Source: Pseudomonadota bacterium
GTDB taxonomy: Bacteria; Pseudomonadota; Alphaproteobacteria; UBA2966; CAIVPW01
DNA length: 11,552 nt
Direction of reading: 5' to 3'
NCBI GenBank assembly: GCA_027625125.1
Contig: JAQBXG010000037.1
Coordinates: 1 to 11,552, forward strand
The position numbers and the translations under genes are program-made. Of the stretch, positions 5,897 to 11,552 are shown piece after piece. A model generated the notes under the pieces. It was not told the origin of the DNA. It saw nothing but the letters and a program-made list of their open reading frames with translations, and ran no database searches. Positions within the stretch are counted from its first letter, which is position 1; each line of letters begins with the position of its first letter.

Positions 5897-6685
5897 ATGG
5901 CGAACCGCCGCGCCGAAGCAGAGGATAAAGACCCGGACGCCGCACCGCGTCTGGTGTCGCACAATCGCGGCCTTACGGTCGACAACATCGGCAAGCGCTA
6001 CAAGAGCCGCCCGGTACTGCGCGACGTCAGCCTGTCGCTGCATCGCGGCGAGGCCGTGGGACTGCTGGGCCCCAACGGCGCCGGCAAGACCACCTGTTTC
6101 TACATCATCACCGGGCTGATCTCGCCCGACTACGGCACGATCGAGCTGGACGGGCACGCGATCACCGGGCTGCCGATGTATCGCCGTGCGCGCCTGGGAG
6201 TCGGCTATCTACCGCAGGAAGCGTCGATCTTTCGCGGCATGTCCGTCGAGAACAACATTCGCGCGGTGCTGGAGGTGGTGGAGCCGATTCACGACAACCG
6301 CGAAGCGATGCTGGACGATTTGTTGGCGGAGTTTTCGATCAGCCATCTGCGCCGCACGCCGGCGCAGGCGCTTTCGGGCGGCGAGCGCCGCCGGGTCGAG
6401 ATCGCCCGCGCGCTGGCGGGGCAGCCCGCATTCATTCTTCTGGACGAACCGCTGGCTGGAATCGATCCGATCGCCGTCGCGGAGATTCGCGACCTGGTCG
6501 CACACCTGAAGGATCGCGGCATCGGCGTGTTGATCACCGACCACAACGTGCGCGAAGCACTGGACATCGTCGACCGCGCCTACATCCTGCACGAGGGCCG
6601 CGTGCTGATGGAGGGGCCGCCGTCGGAAATCGTTGCGAACACCGATGTCCGCCGCGTGTATCTGGGCGAAAGGTTCAGCCTGTAG
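5897..6685 (+). CDS. lptB: LPS export ABC transporter ATP-binding protein LptB
   Basis: This cytoplasmic ATPase powers LptFG, which pulls LPS out of the inner membrane. All ABC signatures are intact in the 262-residue product: Walker A GPNGAGKTT (58-66), Q-loop Gln107 (LPQE), signature LSGGE (159-163), Walker B FILLDEP (179-185) with catalytic Glu184, and H-loop His216 (ITDHN). The ending VYLGERFSL is typical of LptB. About 24 residues precede the usual start of the fold, making it longer than E. coli LptB (241); such charged extensions are common in Alphaproteobacteria. GGAAAG at 5889-5894 is a modest ribosome binding site. LptF and LptG are not in this window, as is usual. The rpoN start is only 9 bases downstream. 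Confidence 0.96.
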   Translation: MANRRAEAEDKDPDAAPRLVSHNRGLTVDNIGKRYKSRPVLRDVSLSLHRGEAVGLLGPNGAGKTTCFYIITGLISPDYGTIELDGHAITGLPMYRRARLGVGYLPQEASIFRGMSVENNIRAVLEVVEPIHDNREAMLDDLLAEFSISHLRRTPAQALSGGERRRVEIARALAGQPAFILLDEPLAGIDPIAVAEIRDLVAHLKDRGIGVLITDHNVREALDIVDRAYILHEGRVLMEGPPSEIVANTDVRRVYLGERFSL

Positions 6686-6694
6686 GTCGCGGTC

Positions 6695-8188
6695 ATGGCA
6701 ATTTCCCAACGACTCGAGATTCGCCAGAGCCAGTCTCTGGTCATGACCCCGCAGCTGCAGCAGGCAATCAAGCTGCTGCAACTTTCCAACCTCGACCTTG
6801 CCGAATACGTTGAACAGGAAGTGGCGCAAAACCCGCTTCTGGAACCGGACGAGGCAGGTCGGCGGGCCGACGAGCCTTCGGACCCCGAACGCCAGTCGGC
6901 CGACGACAGCGCCGTCGAGCTGGGCAGCGTCGAGCTGGAATCCGATGTGGCGGAGACACCGCTGGACATGGATATCGCCGACGCGATGGGAACCGACGAG
7001 CCGACCCCCGGCATGCAGGCTTCGGAGTCATTTCAGACATCCGGCGGCGGCCGCCAGGATTTTTCGACCGACGAATACGATCTGGAACAGGCGCTGTCCC
7101 ACGACGTGACGTTGCAGGACCACGTTCGCGCCCAGCTTGGCATCGAGATCGAGGACCCGGTGCAGCGCATCATCGGCGTGCAACTTGTCGATCTGCTGAA
7201 CGAAGCGGGATATTTGACCGGCGACCTTGCGACGGTGGCCGAGAACGTCGGATGCAAGATTGGCGACGTCGAAGTGACGCTGGCGCGGCTGCAGCAGTTT
7301 GATCCGGTCGGCGTGTTCGCCCGCAGCTTGCCGGAATGTCTGGGATTGCAACTGGCCGAACGCAACCGGCTGGACCCGGCGATGCGGGCGATGCTGGACA
7401 ATCTGGAGCTGTTGGCGCGCGGCGATTTCGAGGCGCTTTCGCGCGTATGCGGCGTCGACGCCGAAGACATCGCCGACATGATCGGCGAGATCAAGGCGCT
7501 GAACCCCAAACCCGGCCTGGCCTTTGGCTCGGAAGTCACGCAGACCGTGGTGCCCGACGTGTTCGTTCGGGGGCGTCCAAACGGCGGCTGGATGGTCGAA
7601 TTGAACGGCGAAACGCTGCCGAAGGTGCTTGTGAACCTGCGCTATTACTCGCGCATCAGCAGCAAGACCAGCAGCGCAACCGACCGCGCATACTTGTCAG
7701 AACGTCTGCACTCCGCGAACTGGCTTGTGAAATCGCTGGACCAGCGCGCCAACACGATCTTGAAGGTGGCGACGGAAATCGTTGTGCAGCAGGACGGGTT
7801 CATGTCCGATGGCGTCAGCCGGCTGCGGCCGCTGAATCTGCGCGACATCGCGACTGAAATCGAAATGCACGAAAGCACCGTCAGCCGGGTCACCGCCAAC
7901 AAATACATGGCGACGTCCCGGGGCATCTATCCGATGAAATACTTCTTTACGTCGGCGATCGCGTCGGCCGGCGGCACCACCGTGCATTCCGCCGAAACCG
8001 TGCGGGCGCGCATCCGTGGGTTGATCGAAAACGAAACGCCCGAAGCGATTCTGTCCGACGACAAGATCGTCGAGACCCTGCGCCGGGCGGACATCGAGAT
8101 TGCCCGGCGGACCGTGGCGAAGTACCGCGAGGCGATGCGAATCCCGTCGTCGGTGGACCGCCGGAGGCTGAAACGCAGGGCTTCGTAA
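6695..8188 (+). CDS. rpoN: RNA polymerase sigma-54 factor RpoN
   Basis: Sigma-54 directs RNA polymerase to -24/-12 promoters that need an AAA+ enhancer-binding protein, typically for nitrogen use, motility and related functions. The 497-residue protein is full length. Region I (about 1-50) is rich in Gln and Leu and starts ISQRLEIRQSQSLVMTPQLQ. Region II (about 52-125) is acidic and low in complexity. The core-binding region follows. A helix-turn-helix around 380-415 includes HESTVSRVTANKYM. The RpoN box ARRTVAKYRE lies at 470-479, near the C terminus. It follows lptB by 9 bases, the widely conserved lptB-rpoN pairing, with only a weak ribosome binding site, so it is probably read as part of the upstream operon. 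Confidence 0.97.
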   Translation: MAISQRLEIRQSQSLVMTPQLQQAIKLLQLSNLDLAEYVEQEVAQNPLLEPDEAGRRADEPSDPERQSADDSAVELGSVELESDVAETPLDMDIADAMGTDEPTPGMQASESFQTSGGGRQDFSTDEYDLEQALSHDVTLQDHVRAQLGIEIEDPVQRIIGVQLVDLLNEAGYLTGDLATVAENVGCKIGDVEVTLARLQQFDPVGVFARSLPECLGLQLAERNRLDPAMRAMLDNLELLARGDFEALSRVCGVDAEDIADMIGEIKALNPKPGLAFGSEVTQTVVPDVFVRGRPNGGWMVELNGETLPKVLVNLRYYSRISSKTSSATDRAYLSERLHSANWLVKSLDQRANTILKVATEIVVQQDGFMSDGVSRLRPLNLRDIATEIEMHESTVSRVTANKYMATSRGIYPMKYFFTSAIASAGGTTVHSAETVRARIRGLIENETPEAILSDDKIVETLRRADIEIARRTVAKYREAMRIPSSVDRRRLKRRAS

Positions 8189-8216
8189 GGCTTTTGCGGC
8201 CAACAGCGGGGGGACG

Positions 8217-8246
8217 TTGACAGCCGGGAAAAGCCGGGATTATGGT
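8217..8246 (+). promoter_or_regulatory. Strong sigma70-type promoter for ptsN
   Basis: A perfect TTGACA (8217-8222) and TATGGT (8241-8246, four of six matches) are separated by 18 bases. Transcription would begin near 8253 and leave a leader of about 122 nt. The spacer contains the direct repeat GCCGGG-AAAA-GCCGGG. This suggests ptsN is expressed independently of the lpt-rpoN transcript. No -24/-12 sigma-54 promoter was seen in the gap. Confidence 0.6.
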
Positions 8247-8255
8247 CCGCCCCGT

Positions 8256-8265
8256 TTTCTAGAAA
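8256..8265. promoter_or_regulatory. 10-bp palindrome just downstream of the ptsN promoter
   Basis: TTTCTAGAAA is perfectly self-complementary and begins about 3 bases after the predicted start of transcription. It includes CTAG, a tetranucleotide that is rare in most proteobacterial genomes. It could be an operator, but a 10-bp palindrome alone is weak evidence. Confidence 0.25.
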
Positions 8266-8374
8266 CGCCCATCCGAAACTGTGATCCGCGCCCGGCGCTG
8301 GATCCGGTGCGGCGCCATTTCGGGCGTTGTCGGGCACAAGACCACGAACCACCGAACCCCTTTCAGGAGCATTC

Positions 8375-8839
8375 ATGGACCTGAGCCAACTGTTCGTTCC
8401 CGGCAACGTCATTCCGTCGCTGAAAGCCACCAGCAAGAAACAAGTGTTCCAGGAATTGGCCGAGCGCGCGGCGCGTGAAACCGGTATCGAAGAACGAAAG
8501 ATTTTCGAAGTCCTGCTGGAACGTGAGCGACTTGGTTCGACCGGCGTCGGCAACGGCATCGCGATCCCCCACGGGCGGCTTGCGGAGGTGGACAGGCTGT
8601 TCGGATTTTTCGCCCGCATCGAAACGCCGGTCGATTTCGACGCCATCGACGGCGCGCCGGTCGATCTGGTGTTCTTGCTGCTGGCGCCCGAGGCGGCCGG
8701 CGCCGATCACCTCAAAACGCTTGCGCGCGTCTCGCGACTGCTGCGGGACAAGGCGATGTGCGAAAAACTGCGCGGGGCGCGAAGCGCCGACGCGCTGTAT
8801 GCGCTGTTGACCGAATCCGCAACGCCGCACGCCGCCTGA
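8375..8839 (+). CDS. ptsN: PTS IIA-like nitrogen regulatory protein PtsN (EIIA-Ntr)
   Basis: PtsN is the terminal phosphate acceptor of the nitrogen-related PTS (PtsP-PtsO-PtsN). It does not transport sugar but controls partners by phosphorylation state; known targets in other bacteria include potassium transport and kinases. The 154-residue protein is a single EIIA domain of normal length, with the phosphorylated histidine as His66 in GIAIPHGRL and family segments such as VFQELAERAA and LLLAPEAAGADHLKTLARVSRLL. The start ATG at 8375 is fixed by AGGAG at 8365-8369, five bases upstream; the open frame extends 16 codons further without similarity. It lies downstream of rpoN as usual, but without the hpf gene that commonly separates the two. 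Its stop is 16 bases from the stop of the convergent DUF1150 gene. Confidence 0.95.
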   Translation: MDLSQLFVPGNVIPSLKATSKKQVFQELAERAARETGIEERKIFEVLLERERLGSTGVGNGIAIPHGRLAEVDRLFGFFARIETPVDFDAIDGAPVDLVFLLLAPEAAGADHLKTLARVSRLLRDKAMCEKLRGARSADALYALLTESATPHAA

Positions 8840-8855
8840 CGCGCGGCAATTGCGG

Positions 8856-9062
8856 TCAGTGGACGCTGACCGGATTCATGTCGTGCTGGCGCACGGTAGC
8901 GAAGGCGAGATCGCGGCTGGCGACAATCGCGAGTTGGGTACCGTCGGCGGCATGGATCGCATACGCCGCGACGCCCTCGAAATCCACCGCCTTGACGTAG
9001 GCGAGCGGTACCGCGTCCGGCAGAATGTCGTCGGGGCCGTTCGGTTCGGCGATGTTCATCAT
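8856..9062 (-). CDS. DUF1150 family small protein
   Basis: A 68-residue protein of unknown function resembling the DUF1150 family: a short acidic start, LAYVKAVDFEGV, an AIHAADGTQLAIVASR strand pair, an ALA/AFATVRQHD-like helix, and the characteristic ending NPVSVH. It is shorter than many members (about 75-90 residues). In Alphaproteobacteria such genes often lie directly after an Hsp20 gene, as here (22-base gap), which hints at a role linked to the small heat-shock protein, though none is established. Two adjacent ATGs (9062-9060 and 9059-9057) are possible starts; GGAG lies 4 and 7 bases upstream of them, so the second may be the true one. Confidence 0.8.
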   Translation of the reverse strand: MMNIAEPNGPDDILPDAVPLAYVKAVDFEGVAAYAIHAADGTQLAIVASRDLAFATVRQHDMNPVSVH

Positions 9063-9084
9063 CGTACTCCTGTGATCCCTCGGC

Positions 9085-9534
9085 TCACGCACTTGTCTTC
9101 GGGTTGATTGCTTCTGCCTCGCGTCTCGGCGCGCGGATGTCGATGCGGCGCGACACCGGCTTTGTCACCGGTCGCTCCAGGTCCACGTGCAGCAGGCCAT
9201 TGTCGAGCGACGCGCCGCGAACCTCGATGCCTTCGGCAAGGACGAAGGTGCGCTGGAATTGCCGCGCGGCGATGCCGCGATGCAGGTATACCCGGCCCGC
9301 CTCTTCCTCGCCTGCTTCATGCTTGCCGCGGATGACGAGCTGGTTTTCCTCGATCGTGACTTCCAGGTCGTCGCGGACGAACCCCGCCACGGCGACTGTG
9401 ATGCGGAGCGCGTGGTCGCCGCGCTGCTCGATATTGTAGGGCGGATAGCCGTCGCCGGACGACTTGGATATGCGGTTCAGGGTGCGCTCGAATTGCTCGA
9501 ATCCGAGCAGGAGCGGGCTTTCGAACAGGGTCAT
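9085..9534 (-). CDS. Small heat-shock protein, Hsp20/IbpA family
   Basis: A 149-residue alpha-crystallin-type chaperone that holds unfolding proteins in a refoldable state without ATP. An N-terminal arm (1-35) begins MTLFESPLLLGFEQFERTL. The alpha-crystallin domain spans about 36-128, entered by YPPYNIEQ as in IbpA, with the conserved A-x-L-x-N-G-L-L motif (ASLDNGLL). A C-terminal I-x-I motif (IDI in RRIDIRA) normally joins neighbouring subunits in the oligomer. The frame is open 58 codons further upstream but only with low-complexity sequence overlapping speE; the ATG at 9534-9532 has GAGGAG 7 bases upstream and starts the family's N terminus. A heat-shock-like promoter and a candidate RNA thermometer precede it, and a DUF1150 gene follows 22 bases downstream. 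Confidence 0.95.
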   Translation of the reverse strand: MTLFESPLLLGFEQFERTLNRISKSSGDGYPPYNIEQRGDHALRITVAVAGFVRDDLEVTIEENQLVIRGKHEAGEEEAGRVYLHRGIAARQFQRTFVLAEGIEVRGASLDNGLLHVDLERPVTKPVSRRIDIRAPRREAEAINPKTSA

Positions 9535-9535
9535 C

Positions 9536-9568
9536 GGCGTCTCCTCGGCAGCGAGCGAGCGAGCCGCC
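9536..9568 (-). promoter_or_regulatory. Candidate ROSE-like RNA thermometer covering the hsp20 ribosome binding site
   Basis: In the hsp20 leader (read leftwards), GGCG (9568-9565) can pair with CGCC (9539-9536), one base before the AUG. Inside this, UCGCU (9554-9550) faces AGGA of the Shine-Dalgarno (about 9545-9542) across a GCCG loop. UCGCU fits the UYGCU element that defines ROSE thermometers, in which U-Y-(G)-C-U pairs with AGGA leaving a bulged G. The UCGCU-like segment lies in an AGCG tetranucleotide tract (9550-9563), so alternative registers exist. The pairing was worked out by eye, with no folding energy. Confidence 0.42.
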
Positions 9569-9608
9569 CCGGACCCGCACGCGGCGCCCGAAGCGGCAAG
9601 TTCCGGAG

Positions 9609-9637
9609 ATGTGGGGTCGGTGGCCCCGGCGTTCAAG
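9609..9637 (-). promoter_or_regulatory. Candidate RpoH (sigma32) heat-shock promoter for hsp20
   Basis: Reading leftwards, CTTGAA (9637-9632) is followed by CCCCACAT (9616-9609) after 15 bases. The sigma32 consensus is CTTGAA and CCCCATnT at roughly this distance; only one fixed -10 position differs. The -35 contains the TGA stop of speE. Transcription would start near 9602, giving a leader of about 68 nt. Confidence 0.6.
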
Positions 9638-10505
9638 CCCGCGCTGCGCCGCCCGCCGCGGCCAGGTCTTCGATCCAGCGCGGCAGCGCGAACACCGCCG
9701 CGTGGCAAGCGGCGCCGTAGACGCGGAAGCCGCCGTCGACGGCGGCGATGCGGCGGGAAAGCGCGTCGGTGGGGACCAGCGCCGGGTCCAGGTCGTCACT
9801 GCCCCAGCCGAAGGCCATATGGCCGCCGGCGTAGAGCGGCACCGGCGCGACGTAGTAGCCGGCCCGGGCGAACACCCGCTTGCGCTCGGCGTGGACCACC
9901 GACAATTCCGACGCCTGGTAGAAGGGCACGCCGTTCTGGCTGATGACGATGCCGCCGTCGCCCAGCACGCGGCGGCAGTTCCGGAAGAACGGCTCCTGGA
10001 ACAGCACCGCCCCCGGCCCGAACGGATCGGTGGAATCGACGATCACCACGTCGAAGCGTTCGTCGGTGGCGGCGACGAACGCCGCGCCGTCGCCGGGCAT
10101 GCTGTGGGCGCGCGCGTCGTCAAAGGCCCCGGCGGAAATCGACGGTAGATGCGCGCGGCACAGTTCGATCAATTCGGCGTCGATATCGACCAGCACCGCC
10201 CGTTTGACCGGATGGCGCAGCACCTGGCGCAGCGCGCCGCCGTCGGCGCCGCCGATGACCAGTACGCGTTCTGCGCCGCGGTGCGCGAACATCGCCGGAT
10301 GCACCAGCATTTCGTGGTAGTGGGCCTCGTCGGCCTCGGTCGTCTGCACGACCCCGTCGAGGCACAGCACGCGCCCGTGGGTCGGGTTTTCGAAAATCTC
10401 GACATCCTGATACGCGGTCCGGCCGCGATAGAGGCGATTGGCGATGCGCAACTGTTGCCGCGCGTCGGCGTGCAGCCTTTCCGTGTACCAGTCGTCGCCG
10501 GTCAT
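9633..10505 (-). CDS. speE: Polyamine aminopropyltransferase (spermidine synthase)
   Basis: SpeE moves an aminopropyl group from decarboxylated S-adenosylmethionine to putrescine, giving spermidine, in the cytoplasm. The 290-residue length matches E. coli SpeE (288). An N-terminal beta-domain contains YQDVEIFEN and LCLDGVVQTTEADEAHYHEML (47-67); the Rossmann domain has the nucleotide loop VLVIGGADGGALR (81-93) and the catalytic segment VDSTDPFGPG with Asp157 and Asp160. Two changes from the usual sequence are visible: GGADGG for GGGDGG, and Asp107-Ile-Asp109 where most members have Glu-Ile-Asp at the ribose-binding position. The start codon overlaps the stop of the upstream MFS gene (ATGA), so the two are probably translationally coupled. 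speD, needed to make the aminopropyl donor, is not in this window. Confidence 0.9.
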   Translation of the reverse strand: MTGDDWYTERLHADARQQLRIANRLYRGRTAYQDVEIFENPTHGRVLCLDGVVQTTEADEAHYHEMLVHPAMFAHRGAERVLVIGGADGGALRQVLRHPVKRAVLVDIDAELIELCRAHLPSISAGAFDDARAHSMPGDGAAFVAATDERFDVVIVDSTDPFGPGAVLFQEPFFRNCRRVLGDGGIVISQNGVPFYQASELSVVHAERKRVFARAGYYVAPVPLYAGGHMAFGWGSDDLDPALVPTDALSRRIAAVDGGFRVYGAACHAAVFALPRWIEDLAAAGGAARA

Positions 10506-11552
10506 TTTCCCGCTGCGGGCTTGTAGCGGATCATCAACGCCGCGAAGGCGGCGCTGGCGAATGCCAGGGCGGCGGACAGGACCATCGCCGCGCGAACCCC
10601 GGCAAGCAGCGACTGGTCGATCGCATTCTCCAGCGCCAGCGACATCTCGTCGCCGAGGCCGGCCGGAATCCGCGCGGCGGTCATCAGATTTTCCTGGGCC
10701 GCCAGCGCCGCCGAAACACCGGCGGGCAGCATCAGTTCGGCTATGCGCGCATCAAGGCCCAGGTTGAACACGACCGTCACCAGTGCGCCGAACAGCGCGA
10801 CGGCGACAAGGCCGGCGGTGCGCGACGCGGCGTTATTGATTCCCGACGCAACCCCGGCCTTGCTGTCGTCAAATGACGTCATCACGACGGTGGTCAGCGG
10901 TGCGACGACGATGGCCATGCCCAGCCCCAACAGCACGAAGCCGGGAAAGAATGTCGTCCAGTACCCGCCAGAAAACCACGGCAGCGAAAAATAGGCCCAG
11001 CCCGCCCCGGCGATCAGCGGCCCCGTGATCAACAACGCCGTCGCCCCGGTGCGCGGCAGCAAGCCGCCGAAGAACCGCGACAACGTCACCAGAAGAACCA
11101 CCACCGGCAGCATCGCCGCCCCCGCCAGCATCGCCGAGTAGTCGTAGACCTCGATCATCAGGATCGGCAGGAATAGCGTGCCGCCGCCCAGCGGCGCATA
11201 CAGCAGCACGGTCAGAAGGTTGGCGCCGGAGAAGTTGCGCGACCGGAACAGCGACAGCGGCATCATCGGATTGGCGGATCGCGCCTCGGCGGCAACAAAC
11301 GCGACCAGCAACACAATGCCCAAAACGATCGCGCCCGACGCCAGCGGCCGGTCGAATCCGAATTTGCCGCCATCGATCAATCCGAACACCAGCGCCCCGA
11401 GGCCGAACACCGCCAGCGCCGAGCCGAGCCAGTCGATGCCGCCGGCGGCGGCGGAGCCGCGGCTTTCCGGCACATAGCGCGCCAGCATCCACAGCACCCC
11501 AAGCCCGAGCGGCACGTTGATGAAGAACACGAGCCGCCAGGTCGCCACATCG
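10502..11552 (-). CDS. MFS transporter, DHA2 (EmrB/QacA-like) drug-efflux family, 5' end missing
   Basis: About 349 C-terminal residues of a polytopic inner-membrane transporter. The frame is still open at base 11552, so the N-terminal part lies outside. The first residues, DVATWRLVFFINVPLG, match the W-R-x-x-F-x-I-N-x-P-x-G segment near helix 6 that is characteristic of the DHA2 (14-helix) proton antiporters. Further hydrophobic helices follow, including AGAAMLPVVVLLVTLSRFFG and GFVLLGLGMAIVVAPLTTVV, with a VASGINNAASRTAGLVAVAL segment typical of this family. These proteins export drugs, dyes or metabolites; the substrate is unknown. The 4-base overlap with speE raises polyamine export as a hypothesis, but many efflux genes sit next to unrelated genes. 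Confidence 0.88.
   Translation of the reverse strand, partial: DVATWRLVFFINVPLGLGVLWMLARYVPESRGSAAAGGIDWLGSALAVFGLGALVFGLIDGGKFGFDRPLASGAIVLGIVLLVAFVAAEARSANPMMPLSLFRSRNFSGANLLTVLLYAPLGGGTLFLPILMIEVYDYSAMLAGAAMLPVVVLLVTLSRFFGGLLPRTGATALLITGPLIAGAGWAYFSLPWFSGGYWTTFFPGFVLLGLGMAIVVAPLTTVVMTSFDDSKAGVASGINNAASRTAGLVAVALFGALVTVVFNLGLDARIAELMLPAGVSAALAAQENLMTAARIPAGLGDEMSLALENAIDQSLLAGVRAAMVLSAALAFASAAFAALMIRYKPAAGK

Noticed and set aside
8281..8478. Possible small gene or hpf remnant between rpoN and ptsN
   Set aside because: The product is arginine-rich with no hpf-like sequence, runs into ptsN in another frame, and has no ribosome binding site.
8840..8855. Bidirectional terminator between ptsN and the DUF1150 gene
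   Set aside because: The 16-base gap has only the 8-bp palindrome GCAATTGC and no T-run.
9535..9708. N-terminal extension of Hsp20 by 58 residues
   Set aside because: It is low-complexity, overlaps the end of speE, and would cross the predicted promoter; the ATG at 9534 has a good ribosome binding site and starts the family N terminus.

Overview
The window is a gene-dense, GC-rich stretch of chromosome that looks like core alphaproteobacterial sequence. Three features suggest a member of the Rhodospirillales or a relative: the order rnd - kdsD - lptC - lptA - lptB - rpoN - ptsN, an NDUFA9-like gene next to uppP, GST and queG, and an Hsp20 gene followed by a DUF1150 gene. The lineage is inferred from gene order and protein character, not from a search. 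No transposase, integrase, phage gene or CRISPR array is visible. No gap between genes exceeds 300 bases.

Layout. At the left edge, on the minus strand, lie the first 36 codons of queG (epoxyqueuosine reductase) and, just upstream of it, a glutathione S-transferase gene. Divergent from these is uppP (undecaprenyl-diphosphate phosphatase). It converges on, and overlaps by 13 bases, an NDUFA9-like NAD(P)-binding gene on the minus strand. A tRNA-Leu(CAG) gene follows, then a short ribonuclease D gene 32 bases downstream. Next is a plus-strand cluster with start/stop overlaps or very short gaps: kdsD, lptC, lptA, lptB and rpoN. Its leader holds a recognisable -35/-10 pair, a 12-bp palindrome at the predicted start of transcription, and a degenerate 16-bp tandem repeat that runs up to the kdsD start codon. 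ptsN follows rpoN after a 186-bp gap with its own strong promoter-like sequence. The hibernation-factor gene (hpf) usually found between these two genes in related bacteria is absent.

The right third is on the minus strand. Read in its own direction it holds an MFS drug-efflux-type transporter (5' end outside the window), speE overlapping it by 4 bases, then hsp20 and a DUF1150 gene. The last bases of speE contain a good heat-shock sigma-factor promoter match, and the hsp20 leader can fold into a ROSE-like hairpin that covers the ribosome binding site.

Functional themes. kdsD makes the arabinose 5-phosphate precursor of Kdo. LptC, LptA and LptB are parts of the bridge and motor that carry LPS to the outer membrane. 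UppP recycles the lipid carrier for peptidoglycan and surface polysaccharide. RpoN and PtsN (the nitrogen-related PTS) link the cluster to nitrogen and carbon regulation. I do not see a wholly new gene system. The points most worth a second look are regulatory: the 16-bp repeat leader of kdsD, and the paired transcriptional and RNA-thermometer signals before hsp20.
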